NCBI RefSeq assembly: GCF_014650495.1
Contig: NZ_BMVB01000006.1
Location: forward strand, 1-64,000
DNA length: 64,000 bases
Source of the DNA: Streptomyces cinnamoneus
Lineage (GTDB): Bacteria; Actinomycetota; Actinomycetes; Streptomycetales; Streptomycetaceae
Direction of reading: 5' to 3'
The position numbers were made by a program, and so were the translations under genes. Within the stretch, counting starts at the first letter, position 1. Every line of letters begins with the position of its first letter. This document shows, piece after piece, positions 42,215-51,141 of the stretch. The notes under the pieces were generated by a model, which saw only the letters and a program-made list of their open reading frames with translations, ran no database searches and was not told the origin of the DNA.

Positions 42215-43714
42215 TCAGGGCGGCGGAGGCAACGCTTCGCAGAGGGCGTTCAACGCGCCGGCGAAGGCGTGTTCGGGCGGGGTTCCGTAGCCCACGACCA
42301 GGCCGTCGCCCGGTACGCCCGTCGCCTCCCCGTGCCGGTACAGTCCCAGGCCCTCGACGGCCAGCCCCTGCCAGGCCGCGGCCTGGACGACGGACCGTTC
42401 GGTGCCCGCCGGAAGGCCGAGCACCGCGTGCAGTCCGGCCGCGATGCCGGTGACCTGCACGTGCGGGGCGCGCTCGGCGAGCGCGGCGACGAGCCGGTCG
42501 CGACGCCGGCGGTAGAGACGGCGCATGCGGCGCACATGGCGGTCGTAGGAGCCCGACGCGAGGAAGTCGGCGAGCGTCAGCTGTTCCAGGGCGCTCGCCC
42601 ACGACTCCCGCTCCCCCTTCAACTCCAGCACCGCATCCACCAGATGCCCCGGCAGCACCATCCAGCCCAGGCGCAGGGCCGGCGAGAGGCTCTTGCTGAC
42701 GGAGCCGATGTAGACCACCCGATCCGGGTCGAGGCCCTGTACGGCGCCGACCGGCTGGCGGTCGTAGCGGAACTCGCCGTCGTAGTCGTCCTCCAGGACC
42801 ACTCCGCCCTCCGCGCGCGCCCAGTCGATGAGCGCGGCCCGCCGTGCGGGGTGCAGCGGCCCGCCCGTCGGGAACTGGTGTGCGGGGGTCAGCAACGCCG
42901 CCGCGGCGCCGCTGCCCGGCAACTCGCGTACCTGCGCCCCGTGTTCGTCGATGGGCAAGGCGAACGTGGTCCGCCCGGCGGCCGTGAGCAGGGAGCGGTG
43001 GAAGCCCAGGCCGTACGACTCCACGGCGATGGTGCCGTCGATCACCTGGCCCAGCAGGCGCAGCGCGTTGGCGAAGCCCGAGCAGACGACGATGCGTGCG
43101 GGGTCGGCCCGCACGCCGCGGGCCCGGGCGAGGTAGGCGGCCACGGCGTGGCGCAGTTCGGTGCGGCCGCGGGGGTCGCCGGGGCCGAAGGCTTCGTGGG
43201 GTGCGGCCGTGAGGGCACGGCGGGCCGAAGCGAGCCAGGCGGTGCGGGGGAAGGCGGAGGCGTCCGGGGTGCCCTGGACCAGGTCGTGGACCGGGCGCCG
43301 GGGGCGGGAGGGGGTGGTGGGACGGCGCGGACGGCCGGAGTCCGGGGGTGCCGCGCGGTCCGCGACGCGGGTGCCGGAGCCCTGGCGGGCGGTGAGCCAG
43401 CCCTCGGCGACGAGTTCGGCGTACGCCTCGGCGACGGTGTTGCGGGCCAGGCCCAGGTCGGCGGCGAGCGTGCGGTAGGGCGGCAGCCGGGTGCCGGGGG
43501 CGAGCCGGCCCGTGCGGACGGCGTCGCGCAGCGCGCGCATCAGCGCGCCGCGACGGCCCCCCGGGCCGTCGGAGAGCTCCAGGTGGAGGTCGCTGCCCGG
43601 ACCGCCGGGCTCTCCCCCGGCCCCGCCGCGCACCGGCCCTCCCCCGCCCGTGGCACGCCCTTCTCCCGCACCGCCCACCGGCGACGCCTCCCCCGGATTG
43701 ACCTTCGGTTCCAT
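42215..43714 (-). CDS. MocR/PdxR-type regulator (GntR helix-turn-helix plus aminotransferase fold)
   Basis: A 499-residue protein. After a Gly-rich start, a GntR winged helix occupies about 45-115 (ALMRALRDAVRTGRLAPGTR; LGLARNTVAEAYAELVAEGW). A fold-type I aminotransferase domain follows, with GSVSKSLSPALRLGWM carrying the PLP lysine, LEDDYDGEFRY and VAVESYGLGF. Such proteins sense PLP or an amine and activate or repress a divergent gene. Here that is the AhpD-like gene, 50 bp away, with an inverted repeat between them. Confidence 0.92.
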   Translation of the reverse strand: MEPKVNPGEASPVGGAGEGRATGGGGPVRGGAGGEPGGPGSDLHLELSDGPGGRRGALMRALRDAVRTGRLAPGTRLPPYRTLAADLGLARNTVAEAYAELVAEGWLTARQGSGTRVADRAAPPDSGRPRRPTTPSRPRRPVHDLVQGTPDASAFPRTAWLASARRALTAAPHEAFGPGDPRGRTELRHAVAAYLARARGVRADPARIVVCSGFANALRLLGQVIDGTIAVESYGLGFHRSLLTAAGRTTFALPIDEHGAQVRELPGSGAAAALLTPAHQFPTGGPLHPARRAALIDWARAEGGVVLEDDYDGEFRYDRQPVGAVQGLDPDRVVYIGSVSKSLSPALRLGWMVLPGHLVDAVLELKGERESWASALEQLTLADFLASGSYDRHVRRMRRLYRRRRDRLVAALAERAPHVQVTGIAAGLHAVLGLPAGTERSVVQAAAWQGLAVEGLGLYRHGEATGVPGDGLVVGYGTPPEHAFAGALNALCEALPPPP

Positions 43715-43722
43715 CCCTGAAT

Positions 43723-43763
43723 TGCACCATGGGACCGGCCGTTTCCCCGCCTACGGTGGTGCA
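43723..43763. promoter_or_regulatory. Candidate MocR operator
   Basis: Inverted repeat TGCACCA (43723-43729) and TGGTGCA (43757-43763), 34 bp centre to centre (about three helical turns). It spans the whole MocR/AhpD gap. A -10-like TACGGT lies 7 nt before the AhpD ATG, suggesting a leaderless transcript. MocR dimers often bind spaced repeats of this kind. Confidence 0.45.
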
Positions 43764-43764
43764 C

Positions 43765-44220
43765 ATGACGACGACGCAGCATGCACAGCGCATGAACTTC
43801 ACCAAGGCCGCCCCCAAGGTTTTCAAGGCCATGATCGCCCTCGACGCGGCCGCCACGGAGGGTCTGGACCCGGCCCTCGTCGAGCTGGTCCAGATCCGTT
43901 CCTCGCAGCTCAACCACTGCGCCTACTGCCTGGACATGCACACCCGCGACGCCCGCAGGGCGGGCGAGAGCGAGGAGCGCATCCACCTGCTCAGCGCATG
44001 GCGGGAGGCCGGCCTCCACACGGAGAAGGAGCAGGCGGCCCTCGCGCTGACCGAGGCGGTGACCGTCCTGACCGACGGCTTCGTCCCGGACGAGGTGTAC
44101 GAGCGGGCCGCCCGGCACTTCGAGGAGGAGGAGCTGGCCCACCTGATCGCACTCATCTTCACCATCAACGCCTGGAACCGCATTGCCGTCGCCACCCGGA
44201 AGACCCCCGGGACGGAGTGA
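43765..44220 (+). CDS. AhpD-like carboxymuconolactone decarboxylase-family protein
   Basis: A 151-residue all-alpha protein with the AhpD/CMD core: VELVQIRSSQLNHCAYCLDMH holds the redox CxxC (CAYC) and the following His. AGESEERIHLLSAWREAG and ALALTEAVTVL are also typical. Members reduce peroxides with lipoyl or thiol partners. ATG at 43765 fits the family N terminus. It is divergent from a MocR regulator, a common pairing in actinobacteria that probably sets its expression. Confidence 0.9.
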   Translation: MTTTQHAQRMNFTKAAPKVFKAMIALDAAATEGLDPALVELVQIRSSQLNHCAYCLDMHTRDARRAGESEERIHLLSAWREAGLHTEKEQAALALTEAVTVLTDGFVPDEVYERAARHFEEEELAHLIALIFTINAWNRIAVATRKTPGTE

Positions 44221-44260
44221 GGCGGGAGCGGCCGGGGAGCGGCGCCGGCTCCGCCCGGCG

Positions 44261-45244
44261 TCAGCCCCGCCGGAACCGGTCGCGGTAGGCGGCCGGTGAC
44301 ACACCGGCCTCGCGGACGAAGGCGCGCCGCATCGTCTCGACCGTCCCGAAGCCGCATTGCGCGGCGATGGTGTCGACGCTGTCGGGGGTGCTCTCCAGCA
44401 GGGCGCGCGCGGCGGCGACCCGGGCCCGCTCGACGTAGGCACCCGGGCTGGTGCCCACCTGCTGGCTGAAGAGCCGGCTGAAGTGACGCCTGCTCATGCC
44501 CAGCCGGGCGGCCAGGGCAGGCACGGACAGGTCGTCCGCGGGACGGGCGTCGATGGACTCGACGAGCTCGCGCAGGGCGCCGCCGCGCGGCGGCTCGCCG
44601 CGCAGCCAGGTGCTGAACTGGGACTGGCCGCCGGGCCGCTGCATGAAGACGACGAGGAACTTGGCGACGGCCCGGGCCAGTTCGGGGCCGAAGTCGTCCT
44701 CCAGCAGGGACAGGGTGAGGTCGATGCCGGCGGTCACGCCGGCCGAGGTGACGACCGTGCCGTCGCGGACGAAGATGGCGTCGGGCTCCACGGAGACGGC
44801 CGGGTAGCCGGCGGCCAGTTCGGAGCAGAACGCCCAGTGCGTGGTGGCGCGGCGCCCGTCGAGGAGGCCCGCCTCGGCCAGGACGAACGCCCCGGTGCAC
44901 ACCGACCCCGTGCGCCGGGCGCCGGCGGACAGCCGCCGTACGTGCCGGACCAGGTCGCGGTCGGCCGCGGCCGCGGCGTAGCCCCGGCCGCCGGCCACCA
45001 TCAGCGTGTCCGGCGGCTTGCGGACCCGGGAGAGGTCCGCGGAGACGCCCAGCGGCGCGTCGGCGGAGGTGGCCACCGGCCGGCCGCCGAGCGAGGCCAG
45101 TCGCACGCGGTAGCCGGTCCCCACCTCGGGCGCGGCCTCGGACGCAGCCCGGTCGAAGACGTCCAAGGGACCGGCGACGTCCAGCAATTGCACTCCGTCG
45201 TACACGACGATCAGCACGTCGCGCGTCTCCGCCTTGTCCACCAT
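44261..45244 (-). CDS. GlxA-type AraC regulator with DJ-1/PfpI domain
   Basis: A 327-residue protein. The N-terminal amidotransferase-like domain (about 8-185) starts DVLIVVYDGVQLLDVAGPLD and has the nucleophile-elbow Cys in SVCTGAFVLAEAGLL. The C-terminal AraC domain (about 220-320) has two helix-turn-helix units: LAARLGMSRRHFSRLFSQQV and DTIAAQCGFGTVETMRRAFV. Such proteins sense small molecules and control nearby genes. The ATG at 45244 starts just before the DJ-1 fold; in-frame starts upstream (45265, 45322) are possible. A palindrome lies about 95 bp upstream. Confidence 0.9.
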   Translation of the reverse strand: MVDKAETRDVLIVVYDGVQLLDVAGPLDVFDRAASEAAPEVGTGYRVRLASLGGRPVATSADAPLGVSADLSRVRKPPDTLMVAGGRGYAAAAADRDLVRHVRRLSAGARRTGSVCTGAFVLAEAGLLDGRRATTHWAFCSELAAGYPAVSVEPDAIFVRDGTVVTSAGVTAGIDLTLSLLEDDFGPELARAVAKFLVVFMQRPGGQSQFSTWLRGEPPRGGALRELVESIDARPADDLSVPALAARLGMSRRHFSRLFSQQVGTSPGAYVERARVAAARALLESTPDSVDTIAAQCGFGTVETMRRAFVREAGVSPAAYRDRFRRG

Positions 45245-45336
45245 GCCGCTCACAACGGCCATCATCGGCGACCCGTCCGGACCGCACGGCCGAAGATGAC
45301 GGCGATCACCTTTATGGAGCAATGTCCTTTTTTCTG

Positions 45337-45356
45337 GGCATAAGACAGTTTATGCC
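45337..45356. promoter_or_regulatory. Palindromic site upstream of the GlxA-type gene
   Basis: GGCATAA, 6-bp spacer, TTATGCC: a perfect 7-bp inverted repeat in an A/T-rich patch (TTTTTTCTGGGCATAAG). It lies between the divergent GlxA-type and SpoIIE-type genes and could be an operator for either. Confidence 0.4.
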
Positions 45357-45482
45357 ACGCGATCCGGCGGGCCCGCACAGGCCCGTCCGCATACGGTCCT
45401 TCCATCGCACCGTCCGACCCATCGCGCCGCACGGCCGGTCCGCTTGCGGGTGGGCGCGGGCCACCTAGGGTGGGAAACCACC

Positions 45483-46688
45483 ATGAAGCCAGACCCAGGC
45501 CGCGACCGGCCGCCCGAGGTGCCGCCCCCGCTGCCCCGCAGCGCACGCCTGCTCGTCCTGGCCGCCTACACGCTGCTGGCCGTGGCCGTCGTCCTGGACC
45601 TGGCGACCAACCCCCAGCTGACGTTCTCCCCCGTCCTCGCCACCGCCCCGGCGCTCGCCGGCGTCGGCGGCACCCGGCGCGCCCGCGTCCCCCTGACCGT
45701 CGGCCTGCTCGCTCTCGCCTTCGTCCCCCTGCTCGGCCTCGCCGACACCGGAGTGCCGCTCGCCGTCCACCTCACGGCGGGCGCCACCGTCCTGGCCATC
45801 ACCTGCGTCAGCACCGCCAACGTCGTGCTCGTCGCGACCCGCGAGCGCGAACTGCTGCACTCGCGCTCGGTGGCCGAGGCCGCGCAGCGCACCCTGCTGC
45901 GCCCGGTCCCGGAGCGGATCGACGGGCTGCGGGTGGCGGTGCGCTACCTGGCGGCCGCCGCCGAGGCCCGCGTGGGCGGCGACCTCTACGAGGTGCTGGC
46001 CACCCCCTACGGGACCCGGCTGCTCGTCGGCGACGTGCGGGGCAAGGGGCTGTCCGCCATCGAGACCGCCGCCGACGTGCTCGGCACCTTCCGCGAGGCC
46101 GCCCAGGTCGAGCCCGACCTGGGTGCGGTGGCCCGCCGGCTCGACGCCACGGTGGTGCGGCGCCGGGCCCGCGAGGAGTTCGTGACGGCCGTCCTGCTGG
46201 GGGTGCCCGAGTCCGACGGGCCCACGGAGCTGGTGAACTGCGGCCACCTGCCGCCGCTGCTGTGGCGCGCGGGAGGGGTCACGGAGGTGGACACGCCCGT
46301 GCCCGACCCGCCGCTGGCGCTGCGGAACCTGGTCGCGGGCCCGTACCACTCCACCCGCTTCGCGTTCGTGCCGGGCGACCTGCTGGTGCTCTACACCGAC
46401 GGGGTGACCGAGGCCCGCGACGCGTCCGGCCGCTTCTACCCGCTGGCCGACCGCCTGGCCACCATGCCGGAACTGTCCCCCGACGCGCTCGTGGACCGGC
46501 TGGTCGCCGATCTGCGCGTGTACACCGGCGGCCCGCTCTCCGACGATGCGGCCCTGCTGGTCGTACGGCGCGAGCGGCGCCGCTCGGCAGCGCCTCAGGC
46601 GCTGCACTCCACGTTCGGCGGCGGCAGCCTGTCCTCGACGAGGAACGCGTCCACGGCCGCGTCGGTGCACTCCGATCCGCTGGCGTAG
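45483..46688 (+). CDS. Membrane-associated SpoIIE/PP2C-type protein phosphatase
   Basis: About 401 residues. Three to four transmembrane helices (LLVLAAYTLLAVAVVLDL, VPLTVGLLALAFVPLLGL, GATVLAITCVSTANVVLV) precede a short linker and a SpoIIE domain with RVGGDLYEV, VGDVRGKGLSA, VNCGHLPPLL, LYTDGVTEARD and LSDDAALLVV, which holds the metal-binding Asp residues. It should dephosphorylate a protein, perhaps an anti-sigma antagonist, as related Streptomyces enzymes do. The last 29 or so residues are read antisense to the end of the next gene (94-bp overlap), so the tail is probably not functional. Confidence 0.9.
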   Translation: MKPDPGRDRPPEVPPPLPRSARLLVLAAYTLLAVAVVLDLATNPQLTFSPVLATAPALAGVGGTRRARVPLTVGLLALAFVPLLGLADTGVPLAVHLTAGATVLAITCVSTANVVLVATRERELLHSRSVAEAAQRTLLRPVPERIDGLRVAVRYLAAAAEARVGGDLYEVLATPYGTRLLVGDVRGKGLSAIETAADVLGTFREAAQVEPDLGAVARRLDATVVRRRAREEFVTAVLLGVPESDGPTELVNCGHLPPLLWRAGGVTEVDTPVPDPPLALRNLVAGPYHSTRFAFVPGDLLVLYTDGVTEARDASGRFYPLADRLATMPELSPDALVDRLVADLRVYTGGPLSDDAALLVVRRERRRSAAPQALHSTFGGGSLSSTRNASTAASVHSDPLA

Positions 46689-48220
46689 GCGGAGTGGCCG
46701 GTGCCCCGGCGGACGACGAGGGAGCCCGCGCCCAGGTTCTTCCGCACGGCACGGGCGCCGGCCAGCGGCGTCGCCGGGTCGACGGCGTAGGAGACCAGCA
46801 CCATGGGCGGGGCGCCGGGCGCCGTGAGCGGTTCGGCCCGGCCCGTCGGGGCCAGCGGCCAGGCGGCGCAGTGGTAGAGGGCCGCGGCCACGGTGGCGCC
46901 GAACAGCGGCGACGCCTTCTCGAACTCGGCGAGCTCGGCGAGCACTTCGGCGGGGGTGCGGGGGCCGGGCTTGTCGAGGCAGTCGACGGCGTTCCTGGCC
47001 ATGGTGGGATCGACGTCGCCCGCGGGAGCGCCCGGGACCGGGAGCAGTCCGCCCCGCCGTTGCTGCCCCTGGGACTGCTCCTGCACCCGCACCTGCTCCA
47101 CGGCGAGGCCGATGAGGGGGCCCGGGCTGCCGTCCATCGCCTCGACCAGGGCCCTCGTCAGGTCCGGCCACCGCGCGGCCTGGTAGAGGGGGGTCCGGAT
47201 GCCCTGGACGGCGAGGGCCGTGGTGAGCCGGCCGCCCCCCGGTACGGGGACGGGGTGGGCGTCCAGGTCCCGGACGAACGCGGTGGTCCTGGCCACGACC
47301 TCGTCGGGTGTCCGGCCGAGCGGGCAGCCCAGGGTGGCGCAGGCCCGGGCGTAGCCGGCGAAGCTGTCGTCGAGGGCCGCGACGTCGTTGCGCGCGGTCC
47401 GCCGCTGGTCGGTGGCGGGGTCCACCAGGCCGTCGAGGACGAAGCGGCCCACCCGGCCGGGGAAGAGGTGGGCGTAGTGCTGGCCGAGGTACGTGCCGTA
47501 GGAGAAGCCGAGGTAGTGCAGCCGGGGCTCGTCGAGGGCGGCGCGCAGCAGCTCCAGGTCGCGGGCGACGCTGGCGGTGTCCATGTGGGCCAGCAGCGGG
47601 CCGCTCACCCTGCGGCAGCTCTCGCCCTGGTCGGCGGCCGCCTTGAACTCCGCCTCCGCCTGCTCGCGGGTGCGGGGGATGAGGTCGCCGCCCGTGCCCT
47701 GGGGGCAGGCGAGCGGCGCCGAGCGGCCGATGCCGCGCGGGTCGAAGCCGACGAGGTCGTAGCGGTCCGCCACCGCGGGCGTGGCCTCGAAGAGACCGCC
47801 GGCGACCATGGCGGCCCCCGCCTCGCCGGGGCCCCCGGGGTTGAAGACGAGCGAGCCGAGGCGCCGGTCCTGCGCACGGGCCCGCACGCGCACGACCCGG
47901 ATCCGGATGCTCTGCCCGGTGGGCGCGCCGTAGTCGACGGGCACGGTGAGCCAGGCGCACTCCGCCTCCGGGCGCGGGCCCTGGCCGCCCCGGGGAGCGT
48001 CCTCGGCGGCGCACGCCTCCCAGGCGAGGCGCTGCCGGGCCAGGGCGGGGGGCAGCCCGGGCAGGGCGCGTTCCTGCCGCTCCCCTGGCGCGGCCGAGGC
48101 GGCGGGCGGGGCGGGGGAGGCGCGGCCCCGGCCCTGGTGGCCGGTGTCCGGGCTGCACCCGACGGCCAGCAGGGCGAGGGCGGCGAGGGTGGCCGCAACG
48201 GTGCCGAGCCGCTCGTGCAT
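46595..48220 (-). CDS. Secreted tripeptidyl aminopeptidase-like alpha/beta hydrolase (SlpD/E family)
   Basis: A 541-residue lipoprotein (lipobox LAVGC, Cys22). The hydrolase fold has an oxyanion loop VFNPGGPGEAG (about 125-135), nucleophile elbow LGFSYGTYLG with S240, and the C-terminal TAP-like domain with the catalytic Asp near SYAVDPATPL and the His in GTGHSAYAS. Members of this actinobacterial family remove tripeptides from extracellular protein ends. The C-terminal coding end lies over the antisense tail of the phosphatase gene. Confidence 0.92.
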   Translation of the reverse strand: MHERLGTVAATLAALALLAVGCSPDTGHQGRGRASPAPPAASAAPGERQERALPGLPPALARQRLAWEACAAEDAPRGGQGPRPEAECAWLTVPVDYGAPTGQSIRIRVVRVRARAQDRRLGSLVFNPGGPGEAGAAMVAGGLFEATPAVADRYDLVGFDPRGIGRSAPLACPQGTGGDLIPRTREQAEAEFKAAADQGESCRRVSGPLLAHMDTASVARDLELLRAALDEPRLHYLGFSYGTYLGQHYAHLFPGRVGRFVLDGLVDPATDQRRTARNDVAALDDSFAGYARACATLGCPLGRTPDEVVARTTAFVRDLDAHPVPVPGGGRLTTALAVQGIRTPLYQAARWPDLTRALVEAMDGSPGPLIGLAVEQVRVQEQSQGQQRRGGLLPVPGAPAGDVDPTMARNAVDCLDKPGPRTPAEVLAELAEFEKASPLFGATVAAALYHCAAWPLAPTGRAEPLTAPGAPPMVLVSYAVDPATPLAGARAVRKNLGAGSLVVRRGTGHSAYASGSECTDAAVDAFLVEDRLPPPNVECSA

Positions 48221-48376
48221 CGCACCTCACCCCTTCCGGGAACCCCGGCCCCAGTCCACTGGCACCGGCCGCCGCGCGCAGCAGGGGAAGGGCCATCGGA
48301 ATGACGCGGGCACCGCCGTGGCCCGGCCGGCCCGGGCGGGGCGGCCGGCGGTGTGCGTCCGTCCCGGCCGTCCGTC

Positions 48377-49363
48377 TCAGCCCCGCAGCGTCCTCGCCTC
48401 CACCTCCGGGTCCAGGCCCACCGGCGGCCGGTCGGGGCGGTGGGGCGGGATTCCGCCCAGGGACTGCAGCCAGGCCCAGGTGTCGGCCACCGTCCGCTCC
48501 ACCGGGCGGCAGTGCAGGCCGGCGGCGAACGCCTTGTCCACGCCGCCCTGGTGCAGGGTCACGTGCTGCTCGCCCGGCGGCACCCAGACCGGCAGGTGGG
48601 ACCAGGGCTCGATGCTGGCGGCGAGGATCGTCTCCGGGGCGGTCCAGCGCAGCTGTGCAACGCCTCCCGTGACGCGCGCGCAGGACTCCAGCAGGTCACC
48701 CGTCGTGGCGTGGCCCGGACGGCTGATGAGGTTGTACGGGCCGCCGAGCCCGCGGGCCGCGGCGTCCAGGGTCCAGGCGGCCAGGTCCCGGACGTCGATG
48801 TACTGCAGCCCCAGGTCGCGCGGGCCCGGCGCCAGCACCGGACCGCCGCGCGCCATGCGCAGCAGCCACCAGGGCAGGCGGCCGATGTTCTCGCCGGGGC
48901 CGAGGATCAGGCCCGCCCGCACCAGCAGCGCCCGGTCGCCGAAGGCTGCGGTGGCCGCGAGCTCACCGCCCCGCTTGGCCTGCGCGTACGGTGCCTCGTC
49001 GCCCGCGTCGGGCGAGCCGTCCACCAGCGGGGCGCTCTCGCCGAGCCCGGCAGGGCGCGGGTGGCGGTAGACGGACCCGCTGGAGACGTACGCGTAGTGC
49101 CCGGCCCGGCCGGCCAGCAGCCGCGCGGCGTCCCGGACGGCGGACGGCGCCGCGGACCAGGTGTCGACGACCAGGTCCCACGTGCCGTGGGCGAGGGCGG
49201 CGAGGCCGCCGTCGGCCGTGCGGTCGCCGTGCAGCGCCCGGGCGCCCGGCGGCGGCTCGTGCCGCCCGCGGTGGAAGACCGTCACCTCCCAACCCCGCGC
49301 CAGCGCCTCGTCGGTGACGGCGCGCCCCACGAACTCCGTTCCGCCCAGCATCAGAAGTCTCAT
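48377..49363 (-). CDS. NAD-dependent epimerase/dehydratase-family protein (extended SDR)
   Basis: A 328-residue extended SDR. The dinucleotide loop is MRLLMLGGTEFVGRAV, a GGTxFxG form typical of mRNA-binding-type and reductase-like epimerases. The active site is YVSSGSVY and YAQAKRGGE (YxxxK). LGLQYIDVRDLAAWTLD is the conserved mid-region. The substrate is unknown; neighbours do not form a sugar pathway. ATG at 49363. Confidence 0.85.
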   Translation of the reverse strand: MRLLMLGGTEFVGRAVTDEALARGWEVTVFHRGRHEPPPGARALHGDRTADGGLAALAHGTWDLVVDTWSAAPSAVRDAARLLAGRAGHYAYVSSGSVYRHPRPAGLGESAPLVDGSPDAGDEAPYAQAKRGGELAATAAFGDRALLVRAGLILGPGENIGRLPWWLLRMARGGPVLAPGPRDLGLQYIDVRDLAAWTLDAAARGLGGPYNLISRPGHATTGDLLESCARVTGGVAQLRWTAPETILAASIEPWSHLPVWVPPGEQHVTLHQGGVDKAFAAGLHCRPVERTVADTWAWLQSLGGIPPHRPDRPPVGLDPEVEARTLRG

Positions 49364-49501
49364 GACCACGACCCTGCCCGCCGGCCCGCCGCCGGGGAAG
49401 CCCCGCATGCTCTCAGCGGAATCGCCGTGGGCTGAACACCGCTTCGGTGCTTCCGGGAACCGGCCCGCGGGCAGGGTGAGGTACGGAAAGGGGAGGTGTC
49501 C

Positions 49502-51058
49502 ATGCAACGCAGGGAGCACGGGGAACACGCGGAAGCGGTGGCGTCCGGGGGGCGGGAGGGTTCCGGCGCCGGGCAGGACGTGGTGGTGGTGGGCGCCGGC
49601 GTGGCGGGGACGAGCGTCTTCCTGCACCTGGTCCGCGCGCTCTCCCGCGCCGGCGCCGGCGCGCCGCTGCGGGTGCGGTCCGTCCATCTCCTGGACCCCC
49701 ACCCGGTCGGCTGGGGGCTCGCGTTCGGCGACCGCGACCCGCTGCTGTTGTGCAACAGCGCGGCCGAGGTCAACTCCCTGCTGGCCGAGGAGCCCGCGGA
49801 CTTCGTCCACCACCTGCGCGAGCACGGCTGGACGGGCGAGCCGCGGGAGTGCGTCCCACGGTCCCGGATGGCCGAGTACTGCCAGGACCGCTACGCGCAG
49901 GCGCGCAAGGAGGCCACCGCCCTCGGCGTCGAGGTGCGGCACGTGCGCGCCCGCGCCGAGGAGATCGGCACGGAGCCGGGCGGCCGGCGACGGGTGCGGC
50001 TGAGCACGGGCGCGGAGCTGGTGGCCGATGCGGTCGTGGTCTGTACGGGCGTCCACCGGCCGCGCGTCCCGGACGGCTTCGTGGGCCTCACCGGCCACCC
50101 GCGCTACCTCGACAGCCCCTACCCTGCCGGCCGGCTCCGTCGCGAGCTGACGCCCGGCAGCCGCGTCCTGGTGCTCGGCACCCGCCAGTCGGCCGTCGAC
50201 GCGGCGCTGGTGCTGTGCCGCGACGGCCACCGGGCCGTCATGACCTCGCCGTCGGGCCTGCTGCCGTCCGTGCGGGTGTCGCTGGGGGCTCCCGCCCGCG
50301 ACTTCCCGCCGCTCGACCGCATCGCCCGCCTCGACCCCGACGACCCCTTGCTGGCGGACAAGATCCAGCGCTGCACGGTCGAGGCGGTCCGGCTGCTGAG
50401 CCGGCGTCCGCTGCGCCGGCAGACCTCGGCCGCGCCCGATCCGGTGCAGCGGCTGCGGGAGGAGACGGCCCTGGTGGACGCGGGCGTCGGTGTCTGGCCC
50501 GGGGTGGTCGTGGCGGTGCTCGAAGCGGTCATCGCGCTGAGCGCCACGCTGCCGGCGCCGCGCCGGGAGGCGCTCATGGAGCGCTTCGCCTGGTTCGTCT
50601 CCCGCTATGCCACGGCCATGACGGTCGTCAACGCCCGCCGGCTGCTCACCCACGTCGCCACCGGTGCGCTGCGGCTGGCCCACCCCTATCCGGTCGCCGT
50701 CGCCTTCGAGGACGGAGCGTGGCAGGTGCGGTGGCGCGGGGCGGAGTCCGAACCGGAGCGCTTCGACCACGTCGTCAACGGCACCGGCTTCCACCCTCCG
50801 GTCCTGCACCGCTCCCGCGACGGCGCGACGCTGTACCTCACGGGTCCCCAGGGCGATGCGGGCGTCGTGGACCACCTGGAGGCCGACCTGCGGGTGCGAC
50901 GGGGACCGGGGGCGCCGCCCGAGCGCGTGTGGGTGGCCGGCGTCGGCACCCACGTGCGGATCCCTTTCGCCAATCACCTGCGCAACGTGGTGCGCCAGGC
51001 CCGGCAGGTCGCGGAGGACGTGGTGCGGGTGCGGCCGGAGGCGGTGCGCGGCGCGTGA
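49502..51058 (+). CDS. FAD/NAD(P)-binding oxidoreductase (PF13454 type)
   Basis: A 518-residue flavoprotein. The FAD motif is DVVVVGAGVAGTSVFLHLV (about 26-44). The FAD_NAD_binding signature GWGLAFGDRDPLLLCNSAAE follows, then VLVLGTRQSAVDAALVL for NAD(P)H, and a C-terminal VAGVGTHVRIPFANHL. This is the HpnW/YdhS-like group with an acyl-lysine hydroxylase-like fold; reaction unknown. ATG at 49502 is favoured because GGGGAGG lies 6 nt upstream (GTG at 49496 is in frame). An SDR follows after 83 bp. Confidence 0.85.
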   Translation: MQRREHGEHAEAVASGGREGSGAGQDVVVVGAGVAGTSVFLHLVRALSRAGAGAPLRVRSVHLLDPHPVGWGLAFGDRDPLLLCNSAAEVNSLLAEEPADFVHHLREHGWTGEPRECVPRSRMAEYCQDRYAQARKEATALGVEVRHVRARAEEIGTEPGGRRRVRLSTGAELVADAVVVCTGVHRPRVPDGFVGLTGHPRYLDSPYPAGRLRRELTPGSRVLVLGTRQSAVDAALVLCRDGHRAVMTSPSGLLPSVRVSLGAPARDFPPLDRIARLDPDDPLLADKIQRCTVEAVRLLSRRPLRRQTSAAPDPVQRLREETALVDAGVGVWPGVVVAVLEAVIALSATLPAPRREALMERFAWFVSRYATAMTVVNARRLLTHVATGALRLAHPYPVAVAFEDGAWQVRWRGAESEPERFDHVVNGTGFHPPVLHRSRDGATLYLTGPQGDAGVVDHLEADLRVRRGPGAPPERVWVAGVGTHVRIPFANHLRNVVRQARQVAEDVVRVRPEAVRGA

Positions 51059-51141
51059 CCGCCGGGCGCGCCTTCCCCTGACGGCCGCCCGGGCGGCGGA
51101 CAATACGGTCGCCCGTCCGCGACCGGCCGCCGAGGAGGCGC

